A stretch of 64,000 nucleotides of DNA from Terriglobus tenax. GTDB lineage: Bacteria; Acidobacteriota; Terriglobia; Terriglobales; Acidobacteriaceae. The stretch covers positions 1,054,001 through 1,118,000 of the forward strand of contig NZ_JAGSYA010000004.1 of the NCBI RefSeq assembly GCF_025685395.1, written 5' to 3'. Shown here piece after piece: positions 51,526 through 60,451 of the stretch (its first letter is position 1; the number at the start of each line of letters is the position of its first letter). Made by a program: the position numbers and the translations under genes. Below the pieces are notes generated by a model. It searched no databases, was not told the origin of the DNA, and saw only the letters and a list, made by a program, of their open reading frames with translations.

Positions 51526-53997
51526 TCACTCCTGCGGCTTCGCCGGAGACGGAGCCTGCGGCCCCTGCGAAGGCATTCCAGGGACAAGCACCGGCTTCGG
51601 AACATAATCCTGCGGCGAAGGCTGCGACGGCATCTCCGGCTTCTGGACAGGCGGAGGAATTTTCGGCGCAGGCGTGCGGTCTACCACGGGTTTGGTCGTC
51701 TCCGATGTCTGGTCCTCGTCCGAATCCTCGTCGGTGTCCTTCTTCTTCTGTTCTTCGGTCGCTAACTTCGCGTCGGAGTTCACCTGGACGTCGAGCTTCT
51801 TCTTCTCCCCACCCGTCACAAATTGCTCGTTCGGTCTGTCGGCAATGGCCACCTTCATAAAATCCATCCAGATGGGCAAGGCCGCACGCGCTCCTGTTTC
51901 CTTCTCACCCAGCGATTCGCGGGTATCGTAGCCAATCCACACACCGCAGGTCACCGAGGGCGAAAATCCCAGGAACCACGCATCGGTAAAGTTGTTCGTC
52001 GTTCCTGTTTTGCCGCCCAGGGCATGGTGCATCTGCGAGGCAGCGGCAGCCGTGCCGGTCAGCGTCACCTGCTTGAGGAGGGTCATCATGGATCGCGCCG
52101 TTTCGACCGAGGTCACCTCACTGACCTTCGGCGTCGGCACCTCCAGCGGCAGCCCATCGGCCGCCGTGACACGGCGCACATAATGCGGCTCCACGCGGAT
52201 GCCGTCATTGGGAAACACCGCATAGGCCCCCACCTGGTCATACAACTTCATATCCGCTGCACCCAGGGCGATGGGCAGAAACGCGGGAATTTTTGAGGTG
52301 ATACCGAAGCGCTGCGCAACGTCGATCACCTTCTGAATGCCGACCTGGTGCGCCAGCCGTAACGCCGGAATGTTACGGCTCTCCGCAAAGGCCTCCAGCA
52401 CCGTCATCGGCCCCTTGAAGTTAGGTTCGTAGTTGTGCGGCGTATACGGCCCGCTTGGGGTCGAGAAGGTGGTCGGAATATCCAGAACGATATCGGTCGG
52501 CTTGGTGCCCGCCTCCACCGCCGCCGTATACACGTACGGTTTGAAGGACGAACCGACCTGGCGCTCCGATTGCGTGGCGCGGTTGAACTGCGACAGGCCA
52601 TAATCGCGCCCGCCCACCATCGCCAACACCTCGCCGTTGGAGTTGTCCATCGCCATCAGCGATCCCTGCGCGCCGGAATCCTGCTCCAGTGACGCATGAA
52701 TCCCCTTCTCGCCATCAGAAGACAGGATGCGGACATACGCGACATCGCCCTTCTTCAGCAGGGCATCGCCGGTCTTCATCTGCGTCCAGGCCCAGTCGGC
52801 CGGCTCGATGTATCCCTGCTTCGATCCAATGCGGAAGCGGATCTCCTTGGCTGTTGCGTCAGTCACAAGCACGTGGAAGTAGGCATCCTTCTCCACCGGC
52901 TCGGTCCAGTCCGGATGCTCATAGGTATCCATTTCCTGCCCGGCAAGCACAATGTTCTGAATGCGATTCTTCCAGCCGTGGCGACGCTCATAGGACGCCA
53001 CACCATTCAGCACGGCGCGGTTGGCAGCCACCTGCAAGTCATAATCCAGCGTGGTGTACACGCGCAGTCCCGCGCCATGCACCTGCTCGGTGCCAAACTG
53101 CTGCTCCAGCTGGCGGCGAACCTCTTCAATAAAGTAAGGAGCAATCGAGTTGGCCGGCGGCTCGACCTTCAACCCCAGGGGAGCCGCCTTGGCGCGCACC
53201 TCTTCGGCTTCGGTGATCCAGCCATCGCTGCGCATCTCGCTCAACACCAGGTTGCGCCGCTTCAGAGCCCTCTCAGGATGCCGCACCGGAGAATACAGCT
53301 CTGGGCCCTTCGGCAAGGCTGCCAGCAGAGCCGCCTCCGGCAGCGTCAGGTCGCGGACATGCTTCGAGAAGTAGTACTCCGCCCCCGCCTCAAATCCATA
53401 GGTTCCGCGACCCAGGTAGATCTGATTGGCATAAAGCGCAAAGATCTGTTCCTTGGTAAAGTGACGCTCAATCTGCAGCGTCAGCAGCACCTCCTGCGCC
53501 TTGCGGCTGAAGGTCTTCTCCGGCGACAGGAACAGGTTGCGCGCCAGTTGCATGGTCAGCGTGCTGGCTCCCTGCGCCCGGCCCTTGCTGTGCAGATCGC
53601 GATAGGCTGCGCCGATGGCGCGGAACAGGTTGACACCCCAGTTGCTCTCAAAGCTCTTGTCTTCAATCGCCAGGATGGCCTGCCGCAGCATGGGAGGAAA
53701 CTCCGCATACGGCACCACCACGCGACGCTCCAGGGCAAATGAGCCGAACTGGCGCCCGTGAATGTCATACAGCTCTGTCGTTGTGTTCGGGCGGTACCGT
53801 TCCAGGTCCTGCATCTGCGGCAGGTCCACGGAATAGACCAGCATCAGGCCACAGAGAGAACCAAACAGCGCAGAAATCGCCAGCAGACCCACAAAGGCGC
53901 TGCGCCGGATGACGGCGCGTGTTCTTGCGGCAACACGCCGCGTGCGCATATGGGGGCGCCTGGTTTCCTGCGGATCTTCAGTAAAAAGAGTATTCAC
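51526..53997 (-). CDS. Class A penicillin-binding protein (PBP1A-type)
   Basis: This 823-residue bifunctional peptidoglycan glycosyltransferase/transpeptidase has a cytoplasmic basic tail, one TM helix (SAFVGLLAISALFGSLCGLM), and a GT51 domain with AILAIEDKSFESNWGVNL and GASTLTMQLARNLFLSPEK. The His of the GT51 EDxxFxxHxG motif is Asn here. The transpeptidase motifs are complete: SSFKP for SxxK, SRN for SxN and KTGTT for KTG. The C-terminus is a Pro/Lys-rich tail of about 100 residues. It is 73 bp downstream of the S41-family gene on the same strand, which suggests a shared envelope function. Confidence 0.93.
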   Translation of the reverse strand: MNTLFTEDPQETRRPHMRTRRVAARTRAVIRRSAFVGLLAISALFGSLCGLMLVYSVDLPQMQDLERYRPNTTTELYDIHGRQFGSFALERRVVVPYAEFPPMLRQAILAIEDKSFESNWGVNLFRAIGAAYRDLHSKGRAQGASTLTMQLARNLFLSPEKTFSRKAQEVLLTLQIERHFTKEQIFALYANQIYLGRGTYGFEAGAEYYFSKHVRDLTLPEAALLAALPKGPELYSPVRHPERALKRRNLVLSEMRSDGWITEAEEVRAKAAPLGLKVEPPANSIAPYFIEEVRRQLEQQFGTEQVHGAGLRVYTTLDYDLQVAANRAVLNGVASYERRHGWKNRIQNIVLAGQEMDTYEHPDWTEPVEKDAYFHVLVTDATAKEIRFRIGSKQGYIEPADWAWTQMKTGDALLKKGDVAYVRILSSDGEKGIHASLEQDSGAQGSLMAMDNSNGEVLAMVGGRDYGLSQFNRATQSERQVGSSFKPYVYTAAVEAGTKPTDIVLDIPTTFSTPSGPYTPHNYEPNFKGPMTVLEAFAESRNIPALRLAHQVGIQKVIDVAQRFGITSKIPAFLPIALGAADMKLYDQVGAYAVFPNDGIRVEPHYVRRVTAADGLPLEVPTPKVSEVTSVETARSMMTLLKQVTLTGTAAAASQMHHALGGKTGTTNNFTDAWFLGFSPSVTCGVWIGYDTRESLGEKETGARAALPIWMDFMKVAIADRPNEQFVTGGEKKKLDVQVNSDAKLATEEQKKKDTDEDSDEDQTSETTKPVVDRTPAPKIPPPVQKPEMPSQPSPQDYVPKPVLVPGMPSQGPQAPSPAKPQE

Positions 53998-54070
53998 GAG
54001 CCATGTACTGCCTATGGGAGATCATCCCACAGATCCGTTCTCAGCTCTGTAAGATGCAGTCCATGCCAGC

Positions 54071-55267
54071 TTAAGCGGCTTTCCCTTTAAGGATCTCAAG
54101 CGCCTTGGAGAGCTGGTCATCCAGCTGGTCCTTGTTCGCGGGGGCCGTGGCGTCGTCATCACCGGTATCGATCGCACCGGCCACCAGGACACCTGGGGTC
54201 ACACCCTCATCCTCAAACTTCTTGCCCGAAGGCGTCTCGTACTTCGCCACGGACAGGATCAGGGCGCCACCGTCCGGCAGCTCAAAAGTCTTCACCTGGC
54301 TGCCAATGCCGAAGGTCTTCTCGCCTACCAGCTCCGCGCGCTTGTTGTCCTGCAGCGCTGCCGCCACCAGCTCGGCCGGACCGGCAGTTCCGCGGTTGAC
54401 CAGCACCACCACCGGGGCCTTCTCGGCAATCGTCTTCGAGGGGTCAGCTGTCACCGTCTGCTTGGCAAACTTCTGGCCTTCCAGCGTCGAAATGGTTCCC
54501 GACTTCAGCAGCATGTTGGTCAGCCGCTGCGCCTCCGCCATATCGCCATCGGCAACATCCCGCAGATCCAGAAGCAGCTTCTTGCCGCCCTTGTTCAGGC
54601 TCTTCAGTTTGCCCTCAATCTGGGAAACATGGTCACGATCCAGCGAACCCGGCTTCAGATACAGGATGGTCGAGTTCTCATACTGCGTCTCCGCCACGGG
54701 AACCGGAGCCATGATGACGCGCGTCAGCTCTACCTTGTCCGGGGAAGCCTTCCGCGGACGCACTACCGACAGCGTCAGCGGGGTTCCGGGCTCGCCACGA
54801 AGCATCATCTCGATGGAAGCCAGTGACAGGTCATGGGTCGACTTGTCGTTGATCGATTCAATCAGGTCGCCATCGTTCAGGTTGGCGCGGTCCGCAGGGC
54901 TGTTCGGAACCACATTGACTACCGTGGCAAAGCCAAAACGCTTGGAGACGTTCAGACCCACCTGCGCTTTGCCGCCCTTCATCGCCTTGAAGGACTTGTT
55001 TTCCTCCGGCGTCAGGTAGCTGGACTCAGAATCCAGAGACTCCAGCAGGCCACGCAGGGCGCCGTTCGTCACATTCGGGATATTCGGCTCTTCCACATAA
55101 TCCGACTGGATGTGGCTGAGCACCTCGCTGTAGACGTTGATCTGCCGGTAGGCATTTTCCTGCGGATCACTGGCCGCGCTGACTCCCGTGGCGTTCGCGC
55201 CCAGGAAAACCGTAAGCACCAGTGCGACCGAACCGATCAGAAGCAGAATCTTGGGGAAACGAGGCAT
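54071..55267 (-). CDS. PDZ/S41-family protein lacking the catalytic Ser and Lys
   Basis: The 398-residue exported protein of carboxyl-terminal-processing-protease architecture has an N-terminal signal/TM (LLLIGSVALVLTVFLGANA), a PDZ domain (PNSPADRANLNDGDLIESIN) and an S41 core (KLLLDLRDVADGDMAEAQRL). The catalytic Ser of the family motif GTASASE is Gly296 in GTAGPAE, and the catalytic Lys of TFGKG is Ile321 in TFGIG; both codons are plain in the sequence, with no frameshift. It should therefore be proteolytically dead by the standard mechanism. It is expressed with the PBP gene. The intact frame and good domain spacing argue for a retained non-catalytic role, such as binding or scaffolding. 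Confidence 0.88.
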   Translation of the reverse strand: MPRFPKILLLIGSVALVLTVFLGANATGVSAASDPQENAYRQINVYSEVLSHIQSDYVEEPNIPNVTNGALRGLLESLDSESSYLTPEENKSFKAMKGGKAQVGLNVSKRFGFATVVNVVPNSPADRANLNDGDLIESINDKSTHDLSLASIEMMLRGEPGTPLTLSVVRPRKASPDKVELTRVIMAPVPVAETQYENSTILYLKPGSLDRDHVSQIEGKLKSLNKGGKKLLLDLRDVADGDMAEAQRLTNMLLKSGTISTLEGQKFAKQTVTADPSKTIAEKAPVVVLVNRGTAGPAELVAAALQDNKRAELVGEKTFGIGSQVKTFELPDGGALILSVAKYETPSGKKFEDEGVTPGVLVAGAIDTGDDDATAPANKDQLDDQLSKALEILKGKAA

Positions 55268-55666
55268 CAGGAACTTTCTCCGGCAAAACGATACGAGCTA
55301 CCCGCCCGCGATGGGTATTAGACGCGGAAGGGTAAAAATAGCATACTCCCACAGCCCGGGAGTTGTGGCGGCCGGTACGTGTGTGGCAATGTCTGGAAGC
55401 GAACGATGACTTACGCTGCCTGAGACCAGAAAATACGTCTCCGCACTGCCGGATTCCTCCATTTGCCCCGACCAGGCAAGCATCGCGGAAACCGGCACCA
55501 CTCCCGATCCGAGAAAAACCATGAACAATATCCCTCATGCAGGAATCTGGAATCAGGGGTTTGCTGCCGCCCCGGGGCACCGGCATAGCGCATCTCAGAT
55601 ATCTAAAGAAACACACCGGACGGATCGAAGAATTCGCAATCCCCAGTAACGATAGATGGAGTTTTC
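55268..55666. other. Divergent 399-bp intergenic region
   Basis: The region carries promoters of the S41-family gene and of the plus-strand dehydrogenase cluster. There is an imperfect hairpin (55349-55368, stem CCACAGC/GTTGTGG with one G-T pair). Two overlapping minus-strand frames (to 76 and 149 codons) lack coding character. I see no RNA gene. Confidence 0.45.
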
Positions 55667-56254
55667 ATGCAACGACGTGATGTTTTGAGGCTGCTGGGTT
55701 CGGCAGCCGCGATTTCCGCCTTGCCGCAGGAGGCGCTCGCGCTCCTGGGACAGGCCAGCGCACAGGCGTCCGCGGCCAGGGGGCTGAAGACACTGAATGC
55801 ACACCAGGATGCCACCGTTACCACAATCGCAGAGCTGATCATCCCCGAGACGGACACCCCCGGAGCAAAAGGGGCAAAGGTCAACGAGTTTATCGACCTT
55901 CTGCTCTCCGAGTGGTTTGAGCCGGTTGAAACCCGGGAGTTTCTTGCCGGGCTGGAACAGATAGATGTCCAAAGCCGCAAACAGTTCTCCGCCAGCTTCG
56001 TAGAGTGCAGTGCATCCCAGCAGGTCGCACTGCTCAAGCAATTGGATGCAGCGGCTATGGAGTTCGCGCAGAAGCAGAAACAGGCCGCAAAGTCCGGGAC
56101 ACAGCCACCTCCAATGGACTTCTTCTACCAGATCAAAAAGTTGACTCTTGCGGGCTACTACACCTCAGAGATTGGCTTTGAGAAAGAGCTTGGCAAATCC
56201 ATTATTCCGCCCGGACATGCCGGTTGCGCTCCCCTTCCGGAGGTATCAAAGTGA
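55667..56254 (+). CDS. Tat-exported gluconate-2-dehydrogenase subunit-3-like protein
   Basis: This is the small partner (gamma) of a periplasmic FAD-dependent GMC dehydrogenase. The 195-residue protein starts with a Tat signal (QRRDVLRLLGSAAAISALP) and contains the family core TLNAHQDATVTTIAELIIPE with TDTPGAKGAKVNEFIDLLL. In better-known complexes this subunit carries the Tat signal and hitch-hikes the flavin subunit across the membrane; the GMC protein here has no signal of its own. Its TGA overlaps the GTG of the GMC gene as GTGA. A paralogue of this subunit lies at 58090. Confidence 0.9.
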   Translation: MQRRDVLRLLGSAAAISALPQEALALLGQASAQASAARGLKTLNAHQDATVTTIAELIIPETDTPGAKGAKVNEFIDLLLSEWFEPVETREFLAGLEQIDVQSRKQFSASFVECSASQQVALLKQLDAAAMEFAQKQKQAAKSGTQPPPMDFFYQIKKLTLAGYYTSEIGFEKELGKSIIPPGHAGCAPLPEVSK

Positions 56255-57942
56255 ACGTTGTGACCCGTAAAGACAATATCTACGATGCGATTGTTGTGGG
56301 ATCAGGCATCAGTGGCGGCTGGGCTGCCAAGGAACTGACCGAAAAAGGCCTGCGGACTCTCGTTCTTGAAGCAGGCCAGACTATCGTTCCCCAGCGTGAT
56401 TACGTGGAGCATGTGCCCGTCTGGGATGTAAAGTTCCGCGGCATGCGTGACCGTCAATATGAGAAGGTGCATCGTCCCATGCAGCGCCACATCGGCGACG
56501 AATGGAATGCCAAGTTCTTTGTCGATGACCAGGAGAACCCTTACACCACCCCGGTGGACCAGCCGTACCTGTTTCTGCGCGGACGGCATGTCGGCGGCCG
56601 GTCCGTCATGTGGGGTCGCCAGAGCTACCGCTGGAGCGATCTCGACTTTGAAGCCAATCTCAAGGACGGTCACGGAGTCGACTGGCCGATCCGCTACAAG
56701 GACATCGAGCCCTGGTATGACTACGTCGAAGACTTTATCGGGGTCAGCGGCCAGGCGGAAGGACTCCCGCAACTGCCTGACGGCAAGTTTCTGCCACCGA
56801 TGGAGATGAACTGCGCCGAACTGGCCATGAAGGATGTTGTCGCGCAGAAGTTTCCTGACCGACGTCTGACGATCGGTCGCACCGCGATTCTGACAGCGCC
56901 GCACCGGGGACGCTCTGCCTGCCACTACTGCGGTCCCTGCGCGCGTGGTTGCATTACGCGCTCTTACTTCAGCAGCCTGCACTCCACGCTGCCCGCGGCG
57001 GAGGCGACCGGACGGCTGACCCTGCGACCCTTCAGTGTTGTGCATAGCCTCATCTTCGACTCCAGAACGAGGCGTATTACAGGAGTCCGCGTGATTGACG
57101 CCCAAACCAAAGAAACACTCGAATTTCACGCGAAGGTTGTCTTCCTGTGTGCTTCGACGCTTGAGTCCGCGCGTATTCTGATGAATTCCGCCACACCGGA
57201 ATTTTCAACCGGACTTGCCAACTCCAGCGGCCAGCTGGGGCGCAACCTGATGGACCACATCATGGGCAGTGGAGCCAGCGGCATGATCCCGGGCCACGAA
57301 GACCACGCACCGATCGGCAACCGCCCCAACGGCATCTATATGCCACGCTTCCGCAATATCAAGGACAAACACCCTGACTTCGTCCGGGGATATGGCTTCC
57401 AGGGAAGCGGCAGCCGGGATGACTGGGGCCGTGGCAGCGAAACCCCTGGGTTCGGTGCTGACTTCAAACATAGCCTGCGTCAGCCTGGTCCATGGAGGTT
57501 TACCTTCGCAGGCTTTGGAGAATGCCTGCCGCATCCCGAGAACCGGATGGAGTTGAATCAGGACAAGGTGGATGCCTGGGGTATTCCCACGCTCATGATC
57601 CGTCACAAATGGCGCGAGAACGAGATGGCGCTCTTCAAGGATGCGCAGGTCACCGCCGCCGAGATGCTGGAAGCTGCCGGAGCGAAGGACATTACCCTGC
57701 GTTCGACACCGTCTCTTCCCGGGGAGGGGATTCATGAGATGGGAAGCGCCCGCATGGGCCGCGATCCCAAGACCTCGGTACTGAACTCCTGGAACCAGGC
57801 ACACGATATCCCGAACCTCTTCGTCACGGATGGATCGTTCATGGTCTCCTCTGCCTGTCAGAATCCGTCCCTCACCTACATGGCCATGACGGCACGGGCC
57901 TGTGACTATGCGGTTAAACAGATGAAGCGCGGCGATCTATAA
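56251..57942 (+). CDS. GMC-family FAD dehydrogenase with four-Cys cluster motif
   Basis: The 563-residue flavoprotein oxidises a sugar or alcohol. GTG 56251 is chosen because GGAGG stands 7 nt upstream. The FAD site is YDAIVVGSGISGGWAAKEL, the GMC core includes LRGRHVGGRSVMWGRQSYRW, and the C-terminus has NLFVTDGSFMVSSACQNPS with the conserved Asn region and GEGIHEMGSARMG. Residues 224-234 read CHYCGPCARGC, giving Cys224, 227, 230 and 234, which resembles the Fe-S-carrying insert of bacterial FAD glucose and glucoside 3-dehydrogenases. It lacks a signal peptide and so depends on the upstream Tat subunit. A 12-bp hairpin follows. Confidence 0.9.
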   Translation: MNVVTRKDNIYDAIVVGSGISGGWAAKELTEKGLRTLVLEAGQTIVPQRDYVEHVPVWDVKFRGMRDRQYEKVHRPMQRHIGDEWNAKFFVDDQENPYTTPVDQPYLFLRGRHVGGRSVMWGRQSYRWSDLDFEANLKDGHGVDWPIRYKDIEPWYDYVEDFIGVSGQAEGLPQLPDGKFLPPMEMNCAELAMKDVVAQKFPDRRLTIGRTAILTAPHRGRSACHYCGPCARGCITRSYFSSLHSTLPAAEATGRLTLRPFSVVHSLIFDSRTRRITGVRVIDAQTKETLEFHAKVVFLCASTLESARILMNSATPEFSTGLANSSGQLGRNLMDHIMGSGASGMIPGHEDHAPIGNRPNGIYMPRFRNIKDKHPDFVRGYGFQGSGSRDDWGRGSETPGFGADFKHSLRQPGPWRFTFAGFGECLPHPENRMELNQDKVDAWGIPTLMIRHKWRENEMALFKDAQVTAAEMLEAAGAKDITLRSTPSLPGEGIHEMGSARMGRDPKTSVLNSWNQAHDIPNLFVTDGSFMVSSACQNPSLTYMAMTARACDYAVKQMKRGDL

Positions 57943-57964
57943 ACGACCGTACTTCAAAGAGAGA

Positions 57965-57996
57965 AGGCGCGGTTGCATGTCATCGCAACCGCGCCT
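57965..57996. terminator. Hairpin after first GMC gene
   Basis: AGGCGCGGTTGC (57965-57976) and GCAACCGCGCCT (57985-57996) form a perfect 12-bp stem with an 8-nt loop, 22 bp past the GMC stop. No T-run follows, so it may be a processing stem or a weak terminator between the two dehydrogenase pairs. Confidence 0.6.
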
Positions 57997-58089
57997 GCCC
58001 CGCAGAGATGGGCCATCCCACTGCCCTTGAAGAATTGTTCACACGGCGAACCTTGACGCTCCCCGGCCTTGGCTACTACAGTTCCATGC

Positions 58090-58842
58090 ATGAAGAGGCG
58101 TGATTTTGTAAAGGGTTTGGCCGCGGCTGCAGCCGCCGGCACAGCGCTTGGCCAGCAGAAGACACCGCAGGCAACGACCCCGGCACCGTCAACCAGTGCT
58201 GTGGACCAGGGGACGATGGCGGTCTCTCCGAATGCGGCATCCAGTCCCGCGGCCGCGGCGCGCACGCAGCAGATGGCTGCATTTCGCACACCTAATATTC
58301 CGGTAACGTTGCCGGACGTGGTGGCCACGACCGATGCACGCTACTTTACAGCCGCGCGCTACGCCACGCTGGTGCATCTGTGCGAGATTCTGATGCCCGG
58401 TGGCGGTGGATACCCCAGCGCCCTGCAGGCGGATACCCCGCAGTTCCTGGACTTCCATGTTGGCGGCTCGCCCGCAGACCGGCAGGCGATGTACAACGAT
58501 GGCCTGGACCGGCTGAACGCCGACTCGATGAAGAAGTTCAATATCGCCTTCGCCGAGACGGATGCGAAGCAGGCCGATGCGGTCATCCGCCCCGCGCTGA
58601 AGGGCTGGATCAACGACCATCCGCCGCTCGAAAAGCACGAGCGCTTTGTCGCGCTGGCGCACCGCGAGATTCGTACCGCCACCATGAATTCGCCTGCCTG
58701 GGCCTCCGCCGCGGAAGCCTCCGGCGAGCGCACTCCGGGCGTTGGCCTGTACTGGGCACCGATTGACCCCGGCATTGAGACCTGGGTCAGCCACGGCGCA
58801 CCGAAGGCATCCGCACCCCTCACGCGACAGGCACATCCCTAA
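58090..58842 (+). CDS. Second Tat-exported gluconate-2-dehydrogenase subunit-3-like protein
   Basis: The product has 250 residues from ATG 58090, which opens directly into a Tat signal (KRRDFVKGLAAAAAAGTALG). A frame from 58069 adds seven residues without an RBS. An Ala/Thr/Pro-rich linker is followed by the subunit-3 core (YFTAARYATLVHLCEILMPG, FLDFHVGGSPADRQAMYNDGL) and a C-terminal tail that ends HGAPKASAPLTRQAHP. It is longer than the first paralogue and probably exports the following GMC protein. It lies 36 bp upstream of that gene. Confidence 0.87.
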   Translation: MKRRDFVKGLAAAAAAGTALGQQKTPQATTPAPSTSAVDQGTMAVSPNAASSPAAAARTQQMAAFRTPNIPVTLPDVVATTDARYFTAARYATLVHLCEILMPGGGGYPSALQADTPQFLDFHVGGSPADRQAMYNDGLDRLNADSMKKFNIAFAETDAKQADAVIRPALKGWINDHPPLEKHERFVALAHREIRTATMNSPAWASAAEASGERTPGVGLYWAPIDPGIETWVSHGAPKASAPLTRQAHP

Positions 58843-58878
58843 ACCAGTTTTGTAATCCCCCAAGAAGGCATAGAGCGT

Positions 58879-60450
58879 ATGGCAGACAAGAAGGTTGATG
58901 TCCTGATCATTGGGTCAGGTCATACCGGCGGCATGGCAGCAAAGATCCTGACGGAAAAAGGCATCTCCTGCACCATGCTGGATGCAGGTCCCATGCTCAA
59001 CTTTGAGCGTGATCGCACTCTGAAGCCGGCAAGCCAGCTTCCCTTCCGCGGCCTGGATGCTCCTGGCCGCCACCCGCACATCTTTCAGTCCAGCGAGTTC
59101 AACGCCAACCAGTGGGTGGATGAGAAGGTAGTTCCTTACAACTACCCCCCCGGACAGCAGTACAACTTCGTGCGCGTTCGCAGCGTCGGCGGCCGCTCGC
59201 CCTTCTGGGGCCGCCAGTCCTTCCGTCACAGCGACCTTGAGTTCAAGAGCAAGGACCACGACGGCTTTGGCGAAAACTGGCCCATCTCCTACAAAGACCT
59301 TGCACCGTACTATGACCGCGTAGAGCCTATCTTCCGCGTGCAGGGCCACACCGATGGCATCCCGAATTACCCGGATGGCAAGTTTATTGAAGATAACGCT
59401 CCCTGGTCGGGCGCCATGCAGCGTTTTGTGGATGCCGGCAAGAAGATGGGCGTTCCCGTCACCAAGGCACGCTCCGCGCTGGGAGCCAACGGCCTCGCCT
59501 CCTCGCTCAACCTGCTGATTCCTGATGCGGTGGCCACCAATAAGCTGACCACCATCCCCAATGCCATCGTGCGGCAGATTACGGTAGACAAGAACACTGG
59601 CCTGGCCAACGGCGCCATCTTCATTGATCGCCACTCGCACCGCGAGATGACCATCAAGGCACGTGTTGTCGTAGTCGCCGCAGGCACCCTGGAAACGACC
59701 CGCCTGCTGATGATCTCCGGCATCTGCAACTCCAGCGGCGTTCTGGGGCACTACCTCTGCGACCAGATCTACGGCGCAGGCATTGCGGCCTCCGTACCCG
59801 AAGCCCGTGGCGGCAAGGGCGGACGCAACGTGATTGGTGGCGGCGCGCTGATTCCCCGCTTCCGCAATATCACCACCAAGACCCCTGGTTACCTGCGCGG
59901 CTACGCCGTCAACGTCTCCAGCAGCAACGGCCCGATGGACGCCCGCTGGTTTACCGAGTACGGCCCTGCTCTGGATACAAAGCTGGAAGAGTACAACGGC
60001 AGCGGCTTCACGACGAACATCATGGGTGAAACGCTCGGACACTACGAAAACCACGTCTCCCTGAACAAGCAGGTGGTGGACGCATGGGGCATGCCCACGC
60101 TGACCATCAGCACCAAGTACGGCGACAACGAGAAGAACATGGCGAAGGACATGGTGGATACCACCGCAGCCATGGCCGAGGCCGCCGGCTTCGAGATTCT
60201 GGTGAAGAACTACGAGTTCAATCCGCCGGGCTTCTCCATCCACGAGCAGGGCACGGCACGCATGGGCGACAACCCGAAGACCAGCGTGGTGAACAAGTGG
60301 AACCAGAGCCACGACGTCAAGAACCTGTTCATCACCGATGCCAGCGTCTTCGTCTCCGCGGGCTGGCAGAACCCCACCATCACCATGTGCGCCCTCGCCA
60401 TGCGTGCCTCAGAGTACCTGGCCGAGGAGATGCGGAAGGGGAACGTCTAG
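58879..60450 (+). CDS. Second GMC-family FAD dehydrogenase, no Cys cluster
   Basis: The 523-residue paralogue of the protein at 56251 keeps the FAD loop VDVLIIGSGHTGGMAAKIL, the VRSVGGRSPFWGRQSFRHSD core, and the C-terminal FSIHEQGTARMG and SVFVSAGWQNPTITMCALAM. The region that holds Cys224-234 in the first protein is VTKARSALGANGLASSLN here, with no cysteine. The whole protein has only four scattered Cys, so no Fe-S cluster of that type is possible. It stands one base ahead of the pentaheme cytochrome gene, the likely electron acceptor. No signal peptide is present; the Tat subunit encoded upstream would carry it. Confidence 0.9.
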   Translation: MADKKVDVLIIGSGHTGGMAAKILTEKGISCTMLDAGPMLNFERDRTLKPASQLPFRGLDAPGRHPHIFQSSEFNANQWVDEKVVPYNYPPGQQYNFVRVRSVGGRSPFWGRQSFRHSDLEFKSKDHDGFGENWPISYKDLAPYYDRVEPIFRVQGHTDGIPNYPDGKFIEDNAPWSGAMQRFVDAGKKMGVPVTKARSALGANGLASSLNLLIPDAVATNKLTTIPNAIVRQITVDKNTGLANGAIFIDRHSHREMTIKARVVVVAAGTLETTRLLMISGICNSSGVLGHYLCDQIYGAGIAASVPEARGGKGGRNVIGGGALIPRFRNITTKTPGYLRGYAVNVSSSNGPMDARWFTEYGPALDTKLEEYNGSGFTTNIMGETLGHYENHVSLNKQVVDAWGMPTLTISTKYGDNEKNMAKDMVDTTAAMAEAAGFEILVKNYEFNPPGFSIHEQGTARMGDNPKTSVVNKWNQSHDVKNLFITDASVFVSAGWQNPTITMCALAMRASEYLAEEMRKGNV

Positions 60451-60451
60451 G

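Noticed and set aside
55298..55528. A 76-codon minus-strand frame with a hydrophobic start in the 399-bp gap
   Set aside because: Third-codon positions lack the G/C bias of real genes here, there is no RBS and no recognisable family.
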